A stretch of DNA of 64,000 nt from Candidatus Merdiplasma excrementigallinarum (GCA_018713435.1 DVOS01000022.1:35882-99881); one strand, 5' to 3'; shown: positions 1 to 8,421, numbered from the stretch's first letter. A program made the numbers and translations. The notes: a model not told the origin generated them from the letters alone.

Positions 1-1265
1 AGCAGCGTATCGCTGTACACTTTCCGGATCTCCCTGTATCCGCATTTTTCCAGTGTTTCCACCTGGAATTTGGCGTTCTTTTTCAGGGGCTGCACCGTGA
101 CGATCATGCCCTGCTCCCGCATGGCGGTAGCCAGTTTAAACACTTCCAGCAGTTTGCCGGGCTCCACCCGCTCGTCCACCAGAAACGCTCGTCTCTCCTT
201 CCGGTTTCCCTCATCCGTCCAGTTCAGATCTTTCAGAATCGTGACAATCCGCTCGAAACCGATGGAGAAGCCGCAGGCAGGCACCTGCTGGTTGGAGAAT
301 CTTCCGATCATCTCATCATAGCGGCCGCCGCCGGCGATGGAAAAGTTGTAGCCGTCAATGCTGATCTCAAAAATAGTTCCCGTGTAGTAGGACATTCCCC
401 GCACCAGGGTGGGATCAAACTCCAGGCGCACGCTGGGATCGATCATGCAGGACACGCTGTCCATAATAGCGTCCATATTGGAGGCAACCCTGCCGTCCAG
501 ATATTCCCCGCCGATCCGGCCGCAGAACTCGCCGCACTTGATGCCCGGGGTAATCTGGTTCAGAAGGCCGATATAGCTTTCCACGGCCTCCGGATCATAT
601 TCCTTTTTCAGAAGGCTTTCCTTTACGCCCTCCAGACCGATCTTATCCATCTTATCCAGGATGATAAACACATCGTCATACTGCTCCGGCGTAAATCCGG
701 CGCTGGCCGCCATGGCTTTCAGGATCCTCCGGTCGTTGATGTGAACGGTAAATTCCCGGATCCCCACCTCGGAAAAGATGCGGGTGAGCATCTTGGAGGT
801 GGCGGCAATCAGCTCAATCTCCGCCATAATGGAACCGTCCCCGATAATGTCAATATCGCACTGGGTAAACTGGCGGAACCGCCCCTTCTGAGGCTTGTCC
901 GCTCTCCAGACGCTGCCCATCTGCAGCGCTTTTAAGGGGGTGGGAAGGCTGTTCTTATTGTTGGCATAATATCTGGCCAGAGGCACTGTCAGATCATAGC
1001 GCAGGCCGCAGTCCGCCAGCTCGCCGGTCTCCATCCCCTTTTCCAGCTCCCGGCCTCTTTTTAACACCTTGAAAATCAGCTTTTCATTTTCGCCGCCCTG
1101 TCTGCCCGTCAGATTCTCAATATGCTCCATGGCCGGGGTCTCAATCTGATCAAATCCGTATGTGGCGTAAGTTTCCCGGATCAGTCCCAGCACATGCTCC
1201 CGCAGCCGCATATCCTCCGGCAGAAAATCATTCATTCCCTTTACAGGGGTTGTGATAAACTTCAT
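1..1265 (-). CDS. hisS: Histidyl-tRNA synthetase, C-terminal end cut by the window edge
   Basis: Class II aminoacyl-tRNA synthetase that charges tRNA-His with histidine in the cytoplasm. The reading frame is open from the ATG at 1265 to base 1, giving 421 codons, so only the last part of the C-terminal anticodon-binding domain is missing. It is absent from the ORF track because it has no stop in the window. Visible family motifs are the N-terminal PVKGMNDFLPED, motif 2 around MGSVWRADKPQKGRFRQFTQ, the histidine-specific stretch LVRGMSYYTGTIFE, and motif 3 ending in GFSIGFERI. The start has a good ribosome site (AAGGAGAG). A sigma-A promoter lies between it and the upstream cca gene, so it can be transcribed on its own. 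Family assignment is firm. Confidence 0.96.
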   Translation of the reverse strand, partial: MKFITTPVKGMNDFLPEDMRLREHVLGLIRETYATYGFDQIETPAMEHIENLTGRQGGENEKLIFKVLKRGRELEKGMETGELADCGLRYDLTVPLARYYANNKNSLPTPLKALQMGSVWRADKPQKGRFRQFTQCDIDIIGDGSIMAEIELIAATSKMLTRIFSEVGIREFTVHINDRRILKAMAASAGFTPEQYDDVFIILDKMDKIGLEGVKESLLKKEYDPEAVESYIGLLNQITPGIKCGEFCGRIGGEYLDGRVASNMDAIMDSVSCMIDPSVRLEFDPTLVRGMSYYTGTIFEISIDGYNFSIAGGGRYDEMIGRFSNQQVPACGFSIGFERIVTILKDLNWTDEGNRKERRAFLVDERVEPGKLLEVFKLATAMREQGMIVTVQPLKKNAKFQVETLEKCGYREIRKVYSDTL

Positions 1266-1306
1266 ACATTTCTCTCCTTCAGCTTTCAACTTACTTGTCT
1301 CTGGTT

Positions 1307-1335
1307 ATTATATACGCCCTGCATGGCCTTATCAA
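1307..1335 (-). promoter_or_regulatory. Sigma-A promoter for hisS
   Basis: On the minus strand TTGATA (1330-1335) and TATAAT (1307-1312) are separated by exactly 17 bases, about 40 bases before the hisS start codon. No T-box leader is visible, which is unusual enough for a Firmicutes hisS to note. Confidence 0.75.
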
Positions 1336-1361
1336 CCGTTTTCTGTTCTTCCCGTCCCCGG

Positions 1362-2705
1362 TCATTCTTCCGCCCGGGCGGCCAGTCTCCGGCCCTCCTC
1401 CAGCAGATAATCCCTCTGGTTTTTCTCCGGGCAGGCCAGCACTTCATCCAGAAGCCGGTTCAGGATCTCTCCCAGCGCCCGGCCAGGCTTCATGCCCGCC
1501 TCAATCAGGTCATTTCCTGTAACGGCCAGTTTTTTCAGAGACAGGCAGTCTCCTCTCTCCAAAATCTCCCCGTATATTTTTTTCAGTTCATCCAGGTAGA
1601 GCAGTTTTTTCTCCCACACCTGGGGATGCTGGCCTAAAACGTCCGCCCGCTTTACCTCCAGGAAATCCGGAAACAGATCCTCTCCCACCTGAAAAATCCC
1701 TCTGCGCACTCCCTCCGGATCCGCAGACGGGTAAAGGGAATGGTTTTTCACCAGCCTGCAGACCCGGGAAGCTGTATAGTTGTCAAATTTCAGCCGCTTC
1801 ATCACCCGTCCGGCTATCACAGCGCTTCCCGCCGCATGGCCCCTGAAATGATAAATCCCCTTTTCATCCCGGGTGGCAATCTCCGGCTTTCCCGTATCGT
1901 GAAGCAGCATGGCAAGCCGCAGCACTTTCCCGGCCGGAACCGCCTCCAGTGTTTTCAGCGTATGCTCCCCCACCGAATAGATATGGTGGGCGCTGTTCTG
2001 AGGCTGCTCCATCATCCGGTCAAATTCCGGCAGAACCACCCCGGTAATGCCCAGTTCCCAGGCCCGCCTCAGTTCTCCTGGGTTGGGGGAAACCAGCAGC
2101 TTTACCAGCTCCGTCTGCACCCGCTCCGCGCTGATGCGTCCGAGGGAAGAAACCTGGTCCTTTACCGCCCCCGCCGTATTCTCCTCCAGGGAAAATCCCA
2201 GCTGGGCGCAGAAACGGACAGCCCGCATCATCCGCAGGGCGTCCTCCGAAAACCGCTCCTGGGGATCTCCCACGCAGCGCACCCGTCCTTCTTCCAGGTC
2301 CCGGCAGCCTTCAAACAGGTCCACCAGCCCTTCTCTCTCATTGTAAGCCATGGCATTTATGGTAAAGTCCCGCCGTTTCAGGTCCTCCTCCAGGCTGGAG
2401 GTATAGGTTACCTCCCGGGGATGCCGGGAATCCTCATACTCACCGTCAATCCGGTAGGTCGTCACCTCAAAGCCTTCTCTTCCCATCAGCACAGTCACCG
2501 TCCCGTGGGCGATTCCCGTATCCACGGTATGGGGAAACAGCTTTTTTACACTGGCGGGAGACGCGCAGGTGGTAATATCCCAGTCGCTGGGTTCTCTACC
2601 CATCAGGCTGTCCCTGACGCAGCCGCCCACCGCGTACCCTTCGTAGCCGTGGGCTTCCAGCTGATCCAAAATCATTTTTACCTTTTGGGGCAGTGCAATT
2701 TTCAT
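1362..2705 (-). CDS. cca: CCA tRNA nucleotidyltransferase with HD domain
   Basis: Class II CCA-adding enzyme or poly(A) polymerase family member, 447 aa, which completes or repairs the 3' CCA end of tRNAs. The N-terminal nucleotidyltransferase domain shows the catalytic signature GGCVRDSLMGREPSDWDITT (residues about 27-46) and RRDFTINAMAYN (about 111-122). A central HD domain follows, with LLHDTGKPE near residue 267. The neighbouring hisS is also a tRNA-maturation or charging gene and lies 96 bases downstream on the same strand. Length and domain order are normal for the HD-containing Firmicutes branch. A poly(A) polymerase cannot be formally excluded by sequence alone, but a single copy in a Gram-positive makes CCA addition the likely job. 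Confidence 0.93.
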   Translation of the reverse strand: MKIALPQKVKMILDQLEAHGYEGYAVGGCVRDSLMGREPSDWDITTCASPASVKKLFPHTVDTGIAHGTVTVLMGREGFEVTTYRIDGEYEDSRHPREVTYTSSLEEDLKRRDFTINAMAYNEREGLVDLFEGCRDLEEGRVRCVGDPQERFSEDALRMMRAVRFCAQLGFSLEENTAGAVKDQVSSLGRISAERVQTELVKLLVSPNPGELRRAWELGITGVVLPEFDRMMEQPQNSAHHIYSVGEHTLKTLEAVPAGKVLRLAMLLHDTGKPEIATRDEKGIYHFRGHAAGSAVIAGRVMKRLKFDNYTASRVCRLVKNHSLYPSADPEGVRRGIFQVGEDLFPDFLEVKRADVLGQHPQVWEKKLLYLDELKKIYGEILERGDCLSLKKLAVTGNDLIEAGMKPGRALGEILNRLLDEVLACPEKNQRDYLLEEGRRLAARAEE

Positions 2706-2866
2706 TTCCGTATCCTTTCCGCTGTCTTTCCCGCCTCTTTATGGAAGTTTCACGGGAAAATCCCGCGGGCAGCACCGATTCTTCTCATCAATCATACCAT
2801 GTTTTCACATCTCTGTCACATTTATTCCGTAAAATGATAAAAGAAACTCGGAAAATACAGGAGTGA

Positions 2867-2895
2867 TTTACAGTTAGGAGAATTAATGGTATGAT
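2867..2895 (+). promoter_or_regulatory. Sigma-A promoter for the trigger-factor-like lipoprotein gene
   Basis: TTTACA (2867-2872) and TATGAT (2890-2895) with a 17-base spacer, about 48 bases before the ATG at 2943. Confidence 0.7.
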
Positions 2896-2942
2896 AAGGC
2901 AATACCATTGATTTGCCAGAAAAGTAAAGCGAGGAAGGGTCT

Positions 2943-4196
2943 ATGAAAAAAAGATATCTGTTACTGTTAATGGGAATGCTTGCGGTCTGCTCCGTCTCCG
3001 GATGCGGGAAAAGCGGTTCTGACGAGACTGAGGCGGCTTCGGAAGCGGCCGGCGCCGAGATTACCGGCTACCTGGTAGACGGCGCGGATCAGTATGTGAC
3101 GCTGGGAACCTACAAGGGAATGGACGTGGAGCAGCCGATCTATACGGTCAGCGATGACGAGGTTGCCATGGAGGTAGACGCTACTCTGTACGAGTATTCC
3201 ACCGTTGAAACGGTGGACCGGCCTGTCCAGGAGGGCGATCTTGTTACGGTAGACGTTACCGCCACCGTAGAGGGCGAGTCAGAGCCTACGCTCTCCGAGG
3301 AAGATTACACGGTGGAGCTGGGATACGAGGAATTCGGAGCGGATTTCGACCAGCAGATGATCGGCGCCCAGGCAGGGGATGAAAAGGAATTTTCCACCGC
3401 TTTCGGGGAAGATACCTGGTATGAAGAGTGGATTGACCAGACGGTCAACTTTGAAGTAACCGTCAAATCCGTGGATGAGCTGGTTCAGCCGGAATATACG
3501 GATGAATTTGTATCCGATACCCTGGGATATGAGTCCAAGGAGGCTTTTGAGACGGCCCTGCGGGATGAACTGGATGCCGGCTATCAGGAGCAGAGCCGGG
3601 ATGAGACCAGGGAAAATGCCATCATCGCCGCCATGGACGGCTGCGAATTTAACGGTTACCCGGATAAGCTGTATGACACCTGTGAGGCTTCTGTTTCTGA
3701 AACCTATACCTCTTTTGCCGACAGCTACGGCATGAGCGTGGAGGAACTGTACGACGCCTACGGCATGACCCAGGAGGATGTGGACGCCGAGATTATGGAT
3801 ACGGTGAACCGCCGCCTGTTCATCAGCGCCATCTGCCAGGCGGAAGACATCACCGTAACCTCAGATGAATACACCGCGTTCCTGGAAAGTCTGTATCCGG
3901 ATTACGGCTATGACGACGCCGAATCCTTTGAGACCGATTACGGCAAGGATTATCTGATGTGGTACCTGTATGAAAACAAGGTGGCGGACTACCTGGTCAA
4001 TAATGCCTCCCTCTATGAAGCGCCCGTCAGCATGGACGCGGAAGACCTGGAGGTATACGACGAGGATACGGAAAGCGAAACCGAGGGGGACACTCTGGAA
4101 GGTCTGGATGACGCGGACGCGGAAGAAGAATATGTGACCGAAACAGTCACGGAAGAGGATGATCTCACAGAGGAAGAAACAGAGGCCGAGAGCTGA
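2943..4196 (+). CDS. Lipid-anchored trigger-factor-like peptidyl-prolyl isomerase
   Basis: Predicted extracytoplasmic foldase of 417 aa. The N-terminus is a lipoprotein signal (MKKRYLLLLMGMLAVCSVSGC) with the lipobox VSGC, so the mature protein should be tethered outside the membrane at Cys21. Residues about 95-180 read as the FKBP-type isomerase domain of trigger factor (VQEGDLVTVDVTATVEGE, then a FGADFDQQMIGAQAGD stretch). Residues about 185-355 resemble the helical C-terminal chaperone domain. The ribosome-binding N-terminal domain of true trigger factor is absent, replaced by the signal and a short linker. The C-terminal 50 residues are an acidic Asp/Glu/Thr tail. It is a single gene with its own promoter. 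Family placement is by motif reading; activity is inferred. Confidence 0.82.
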   Translation: MKKRYLLLLMGMLAVCSVSGCGKSGSDETEAASEAAGAEITGYLVDGADQYVTLGTYKGMDVEQPIYTVSDDEVAMEVDATLYEYSTVETVDRPVQEGDLVTVDVTATVEGESEPTLSEEDYTVELGYEEFGADFDQQMIGAQAGDEKEFSTAFGEDTWYEEWIDQTVNFEVTVKSVDELVQPEYTDEFVSDTLGYESKEAFETALRDELDAGYQEQSRDETRENAIIAAMDGCEFNGYPDKLYDTCEASVSETYTSFADSYGMSVEELYDAYGMTQEDVDAEIMDTVNRRLFISAICQAEDITVTSDEYTAFLESLYPDYGYDDAESFETDYGKDYLMWYLYENKVADYLVNNASLYEAPVSMDAEDLEVYDEDTESETEGDTLEGLDDADAEEEYVTETVTEEDDLTEEETEAES

Positions 4197-4228
4197 GGCG
4201 GCGCCGGACAGAAACCGGGGAAAATGGC

Positions 4229-4257
4229 TTGACAGAAATACCGGCAGGGCATATAAT
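4229..4257 (+). promoter_or_regulatory. Strong consensus promoter of the cold-shock gene
   Basis: TTGACA (4229-4234), a 17-base spacer and TATAAT (4252-4257): a perfect sigma-A consensus. It puts the transcript start near 4264, leaving a leader of about 135 bases. Confidence 0.88.
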
Positions 4258-4263
4258 CAAGGG

Positions 4264-4399
4264 GCAATCAGATTTAAGGTTTTAAGATTTGTCACGTAGC
4301 TATTTTGATTATGAAACCAACGCCTTATAGTCTATAGTTAGTGAATGTTTTATTACCAATAATCGAAACAAATTTCATAATCGAAATGGAGGTACCGTG
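4264..4399 (+). promoter_or_regulatory. Long structured 5' leader of the cold-shock gene
   Basis: AT-rich untranslated leader of about 136 bases. GATTATGAAA (4307-4316) is complementary to TTTCATAATC (4373-4382), which sits just ahead of the ribosome site GGAGG (4388-4392). Long leaders that refold at low temperature are known for csp mRNAs; here the pairing is seen but the thermosensor role is inferred. Confidence 0.55.
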
Positions 4400-4600
4400 A
4401 TGAACAAAGGTACAGTAAAGTGGTTCAACGCAGAAAAAGGCTATGGATTTATCACCGGTGAGGACGGCGCGGATGTATTCGTACATTTCTCCGCTATCCA
4501 GGGCGAAGGCTTCAAGACTCTGGAAGAGGGTCAGGCCGTTACCTATGATCTGACCGAGGGCGCCCGCGGCATGCAGGCTGCCAACGTGGTAAAGTGCTGA
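4400..4600 (+). CDS. Cold-shock protein (CspA family)
   Basis: Single cold-shock domain of 66 aa that binds single-stranded RNA/DNA and acts as an RNA chaperone. The two nucleic-acid-binding motifs are present: KGYGFI (RNP1) and VFVHF (RNP2), within the family opening [16 protein letters not shown]. The ORF track begins at a GTG at 4397; I take the ATG at 4400 because GGAGG lies eight bases upstream and the family begins M-N-K-G. Regulation is likely through the strong promoter and long leader described separately. A hairpin terminator follows 15 bases after the stop. Confidence 0.96.
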   Translation: MNKGTVKWFNAEKGYGFITGEDGADVFVHFSAIQGEGFKTLEEGQAVTYDLTEGARGMQAANVVKC

Positions 4601-4615
4601 TAAGTGAACTGTAAA

Positions 4616-4664
4616 AAAGAGTGCCGCTCTGTCATGAGATTCATGATGGAACGGCACTTTTCGT
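4616..4664. terminator. Hairpin terminator shared by csp and hflX
   Basis: Stem AGTGCCG/CGGCACT with an inner TCATGA...TCATGA pairing. It is flanked by AAAAAAG on one side and TTTTCGTTTG on the other, so it can stop transcription from both converging genes. The apex TCATGAGATTCATGATG resembles that of the repeat hairpins at 16.2 and 27.8 kb. Confidence 0.8.
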
Positions 4665-4673
4665 TTGTCCTTT

Positions 4674-5918
4674 TTATACATTTCCGTAGATCTCCCGGGG
4701 AACATAGGCTTTTACATATATGCCCTCTTCCCGGTACTCTTCCTCCAGCAGCTGTCCGAATTTCCGGATCAGCTGTATCTTTCCGGCCTGACCATAATCG
4801 TAGAGCCGTTCGATAAGGATCTGATTCTCCGTCAGGATTTCCTCCAGCAAATCTTTCAGTTCCTCCAGCCCTTCCCCGGTGCGAGCCGAAATGTTCAGGG
4901 TATAATCTGCCTGCCGATCCCGGATCCGGACAGGCGCTTCCAGCTTATCCTGCTTGTTAAAGAGGGTAATCACTTTCTTGCCCGTCACCTCCAGCCGGCG
5001 CAGCGTGTCATAGACCACCGCCATCTGCTTTTCCATCTGGGGATTGGATACATCCACCACATGAAGGATAAGGTCCGCGTACCGGGCTTCCTCCAGGGTA
5101 CTCTGAAAGGCTTCCACCAGATGGTGGGGCAGTTTCCGGATAAACCCTACCGTATCGGTAAACAGGATCTCCTGTCCTCCCTCCAGCTTCAGTCCTCTGG
5201 TGGTGGGATCCAGAGTGGCAAACAGCTTGTCCTCCTCCAGCACACCCGCCTGGGTCAGCCGGTTCAGCAGGGTGGATTTACCCGCATTGGTATAGCCCAC
5301 AATGGCAGCCACCGGAACAGCATTTTTCTTTCTCCGCTCCCGGATCAGTTCCCGGTGCCGCTTCACCTCCTGCAGTTCCCGCCGCAGCTGGGCAATACGG
5401 TTTTTAATCAGACGCCGGTCCATCTCCAGCTTTTTCTCGCCGGGTCCCCTGGTGCCGATGCCTCCGCCCAGCCGGGACAGAGATTTTCCCAGTCCTGCCA
5501 GCCGGGAGAGCCGGTACTGAAGCTGGGCCAGCTCCACCTGTATCTTGCCTTCGCTGGTGGCGGCCCGGGAGGCGAAAATATCCAGTATCAGAAGCGTCCG
5601 GTCCATCACCTTGCATTCCAGCTCCTGCTCCAGGTTCCGCATCTGCGCCGGAGACAGCTCATCATCGCAGATCACGCCGGTGGCGTCCGTCTCCAGAATT
5701 TTTTCCTTTACCTCCTGAATCTTTCCTTTTCCTATATAGGTTCCGGGATGGGGCGCTTCCCGGTTCTGAATCTCCATCCCCACCGTGACGGCTCCCGCGG
5801 TCTTTGCCAGCTCTTCCAGCTCCTCCAGGGATTCCCGGGTTTCTCTGTCATCCTGCAGGCTGACTCCCAGCAGAATCACTCTCTCCTGCAGCTCTTCCAG
5901 TTCTCTTGCCTCTGCCAT
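4674..5918 (-). CDS. hflX: GTPase HflX
   Basis: Ribosome-associated GTPase of 414 aa. In this family the protein rescues or splits stalled ribosomes, notably after heat or antibiotic stress. The N-terminal HflX domain (NREAPHPGTYIGKGK near residue 52, and the glycine-rich LSRLGGGIGTRGPGEKKLE near 162) precedes the G domain. Visible nucleotide motifs are G1 VGYTNAGKSTLLN, G3 DTVGF and G4 NKQD. The start ATG at 5918 is conventional. It lies 36 bases downstream of the TPR lipoprotein gene on the same strand and ends against the csp terminator. Confidence 0.95.
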   Translation of the reverse strand: MAEARELEELQERVILLGVSLQDDRETRESLEELEELAKTAGAVTVGMEIQNREAPHPGTYIGKGKIQEVKEKILETDATGVICDDELSPAQMRNLEQELECKVMDRTLLILDIFASRAATSEGKIQVELAQLQYRLSRLAGLGKSLSRLGGGIGTRGPGEKKLEMDRRLIKNRIAQLRRELQEVKRHRELIRERRKKNAVPVAAIVGYTNAGKSTLLNRLTQAGVLEEDKLFATLDPTTRGLKLEGGQEILFTDTVGFIRKLPHHLVEAFQSTLEEARYADLILHVVDVSNPQMEKQMAVVYDTLRRLEVTGKKVITLFNKQDKLEAPVRIRDRQADYTLNISARTGEGLEELKDLLEEILTENQILIERLYDYGQAGKIQLIRKFGQLLEEEYREEGIYVKAYVPREIYGNV

Positions 5919-5954
5919 TCCTTTATATTTCCATCCTTCTGCGTTCTGTTCCTG

Positions 5955-7010
5955 CTAGCGGGTAGACAAAAATTCCAGTTCCTTCTGCCCCGCCTCGTCT
6001 GTCGGATAATTTTCCACATAAACCTGGGCCTTGGCTCTGGCCGTATCAAAGTCCAGCATTCTCTCATAAACCACAATTTCGTTAAAATACAGCTCCTGCT
6101 TGCCGGCTGCTCCCTCCAGCGCCAGCCCCTGGGAAATATACTCCAGCGCCTGGTCATACTCTCCCGCTTCCAGTGCGCACAGAGCCAGCCCGTTATAGCT
6201 TTCCGCGCTGTCCGGATGTTCCGTCAGAATGGATTCGTAGACAGAACGGGCTCCTGCGTAATCCTCCTGGGCCAGATATATTTTTCCCTGCAGGTACAGC
6301 GCCGGCAGATAGCCTTCCTCCTGGGGTTTCAGCAGGGCGCTCTGGGCCTGGTCATACTGCTGCAGATAATAGTAAATCTGTCCCATGTGATAGTAATCCT
6401 CTGCCTCCTCCGGAACAATGCTCAGAGCGGTCTGAAGATATTCGTCTCCCAGGGCGGAAAGGTCCTGGCTCTCATAGCACTCATAGATATTCAGGTATAA
6501 GGTATAGTCCTCCGGCGCGGCAGCCACCGCCCGGGAAAAATTCTCCTTGGCCTGGTCCTGAAAGCCCTGGCACAGATAGCTGGCTCCCCGCAGATACAGC
6601 GCGTCTGACGATTCATTTTCCTCCTCGTCCACCAGTCTGCCGCAGGTGTCAATCGTTCCCTCATAATCCTGAAGACGGTACTGAGCGGAGGCCTTGTACA
6701 GAAGCAGGTCCTCCACTGTCTCCGGCATCTTTTCATCCGTGTAGAGCAGCGCCTGGTCAAAGGCGGTTACCGCCTCCTCATACCGGGCCAGTCCCATGCT
6801 GGCCATTCCCATTCCCCGGTATGCCAGGACCTGGTCTTCTCCCTCCTGCACGGCCTGCCCGAACAGGCGCAAAGCTTCTTCATATTCCATGGCATCCAGG
6901 CTTTCCATCCCCTGAGCCGTCAGTTCCCCTCCGGCTTCCTTTCCCAGACAGCCTGTCAGTCCCAGCGCTGCCGTCAGCAACAGCGCCAATAAAACGGTTT
7001 TCTTTTTCAT
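5955..7010 (-). CDS. TPR-repeat lipoprotein
   Basis: Surface lipoprotein of 351 aa made almost wholly of tetratricopeptide repeats. The signal MKKKTVLLALLLTAALGLTGC ends in the lipobox LTGC. About eight TPR-like units follow (for example AYRGMGMASMGLARYEEAVTAFDQAL and SYNGLALCALEAGEYDQALEYISQGL). TPR arrays are protein-protein scaffolds, so a role in an extracytoplasmic complex is likely, but no partner is evident. It is probably co-transcribed with hflX downstream. The start codon overlaps by ATGA with the last segment of a decayed RhuM-like gene. Confidence 0.88.
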   Translation of the reverse strand: MKKKTVLLALLLTAALGLTGCLGKEAGGELTAQGMESLDAMEYEEALRLFGQAVQEGEDQVLAYRGMGMASMGLARYEEAVTAFDQALLYTDEKMPETVEDLLLYKASAQYRLQDYEGTIDTCGRLVDEEENESSDALYLRGASYLCQGFQDQAKENFSRAVAAAPEDYTLYLNIYECYESQDLSALGDEYLQTALSIVPEEAEDYYHMGQIYYYLQQYDQAQSALLKPQEEGYLPALYLQGKIYLAQEDYAGARSVYESILTEHPDSAESYNGLALCALEAGEYDQALEYISQGLALEGAAGKQELYFNEIVVYERMLDFDTARAKAQVYVENYPTDEAGQKELEFLSTR

Positions 7011-7297
7011 GCAAGTTCTTCCTTCTCTTTACTTTGTGACCTATCATACCATATCTGAAGAATTTTTCCAACTGATGCTTTGCCTTCTGCTATTTCTTCC
7101 AGTAATCTTTCAAAATAGTCTTCATCCAAATAGTGTTCCGTCCTCATACCGAACTTCTATGCCATCACTGTGATTTTGCTTCTCAAATATTAAAAATTCC
7201 GCTGTACTGCTGCGAATCATAAGTTTTTTATTTCCCATTTGCCAATTAGCCTCCCCGTATTGTCCGCGCTCCATTCGTAATTAGTTTTTGTTTCCAT
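7007..7297 (-). pseudogene. Remnant of a RhuM/virulence-protein family gene
   Basis: Translating the minus strand gives three family-like pieces in different frames. The first is METKTNYEWSADNTGRLIGK. The second is MIRSSTAEFLIFEKQ followed by DGIEVRYEDGTLFG. The third is YLDEDYFERLLEEIAEGKAS up to a stop overlapping the next gene. The middle piece matches what I know of the N-terminus of RhuM-type proteins (I-R-S-S-T-A-E-F-L-I-F...G-I-E-V-R-Y-E-D). The last resembles their C-terminal helix. The central catalytic or Fic-like part is missing, so this is a deletion and frameshift relic, not a gene. RhuM genes travel with genomic islands, which suggests an old insertion here. Assignment is from memory of the family. 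Confidence 0.5.
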
Positions 7298-7409
7298 CTT
7301 ATTATTTACTTTTTGTGATGTCAATCATATATTTTCAAAGCCATATTAAAGGCGAAGAGTTTTCACCCTCCGCCTCTGCCAGCATTTTATCCGACCCTCC
7401 AGCCTTATC

Positions 7410-7775
7410 CTACTGCCATATGATTATCGGGCATCCTTTCAGCTCCATAGCGTAATCCACAGCTGCCATGCCCATGGCGAATGCCAGGAGCAAAAACAGC
7501 ATCACCACCGCGGCCCAGTCATAGGCGAACCGTTTCTGCCCCACAGCCTGGGCTGCCAGAGCCTCTGTCCCCATACCGATCAGCACCACCGGCCAGAGCC
7601 GGAAAATAAAACGGTATTCCAGCACCGGGAAAAACAGATGGAGCAGGAAGAGAATTCCGAATAAAATCAGGACCACACCGAACGTAACTGTCCCTACTCT
7701 GTGCACCCGCTCTTTCGTCCCTTTTTTTCTGTCCGTCTGCCCATTCCCTGTTTTCTCATCAGACCTGCCCGTCAT
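7410..7775 (-). CDS. Small membrane protein, LiaI/LiaF transmembrane type
   Basis: A 121-aa protein with a basic, polar N-terminus of about 25 residues and three hydrophobic segments (VGTVTFGVVLILFGILFLL; FIFRLWPVVLIGMG; AVVMLFLLLAFAMGMAAV). The WPVVLIGMG pattern is like the membrane region shared by LiaI/LiaF-type envelope-stress proteins. The track start at 7784 has no room for a ribosome site; the ATG at 7775 has AAGGAG nine bases upstream and is preferred. It overlaps the end of the upstream membrane gene and is the last gene of the sigma-factor operon. Function is inferred only as membrane or envelope-related. Confidence 0.6.
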   Translation of the reverse strand: MTGRSDEKTGNGQTDRKKGTKERVHRVGTVTFGVVLILFGILFLLHLFFPVLEYRFIFRLWPVVLIGMGTEALAAQAVGQKRFAYDWAAVVMLFLLLAFAMGMAAVDYAMELKGCPIIIWQ

Positions 7776-8421
7776 CCTTCTCATCTCCTTCCGCCGCTGC
7801 CAGAGATTTCACCGAATCCTCCGTTTCCCTCCGGTCTTCTTCTTTTCTGTCTTCTTCTTTTCTGTCTTCTTCTTTTCTGTCTTCCTGTTCTGCTTTCTCT
7901 TCTTCAAACAGATCTCTCTTCTTGCCCCGGATCATCCAGCATCCCAGCAGTATAATCCCTACGCCGATCAGTATCTGGGGAAGCATATAAAACAGATCGT
8001 CTACCCAGAAAGCTACCGAGGAAGGCAGATAACGCCAGATCAGGTTCCGGAAAGCCCGCAGACAGAACACCGTTCCTAAAATTACCAGAATCACTGCCAC
8101 AGCCCGGGAGGTATTCTCGCCCCGGAACAATTCTTTTGTTTCCGTTTCCATCCTGCCGCCCAGCAGGAATTCATCCTTCTGATTTTCAAACTCCGCATCT
8201 GGCATATGTGCCATATTCCTGGCATGGAAAAAGCTGTAAAACCAAGCAACCAGCGCCACAAACAGCAGCGGTCCTATATTCAGTACGGCCGCCAGGGCGA
8301 TCAGTCCCCAGAACACTGTCATCAGGCTCAGTCCCATCTTCATAAACCCCATATACATTTCCGCGCATCCCGGCAGAAACGACAGGCAAAACGTCCAAAA
8401 TCTGCTTTTTCTGCTTTTCAT
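7759..8421 (-). CDS. Membrane protein with charged EDRKE-repeat tail
   Basis: About 220 aa. The N-terminal third has paired hydrophobic segments around a PGCAEMYMGFMKMG motif, like TM2-type proteins. A cytoplasmic loop follows, then two more membrane helices (AVAVILVILGTVFCL; ILIGVGIILLGCWM). The C-terminus is a very charged tail with three copies of EDRKE, encoded by a 15-base direct repeat. Three ATGs cluster at the start; that at 8421 has GAGAGG nine bases upstream. It is the third gene of the operon led by the ECF sigma factor and overlaps the following gene. I do not recognise a specific function. Confidence 0.65.
   Translation of the reverse strand: MKSRKSRFWTFCLSFLPGCAEMYMGFMKMGLSLMTVFWGLIALAAVLNIGPLLFVALVAWFYSFFHARNMAHMPDAEFENQKDEFLLGGRMETETKELFRGENTSRAVAVILVILGTVFCLRAFRNLIWRYLPSSVAFWVDDLFYMLPQILIGVGIILLGCWMIRGKKRDLFEEEKAEQEDRKEEDRKEEDRKEEDRRETEDSVKSLAAAEGDEKDDGQV

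Noticed and set aside
1266-1361. T-box leader for hisS
   Set aside because: No AGGGTGG-type T-box sequence or specifier hairpin; only a normal promoter and short leader.
4665-6500. 611-aa plus-strand frame over hflX and the TPR gene
   Set aside because: Antisense shadow spanning two well-supported genes, with no ribosome site or recognisable domain.
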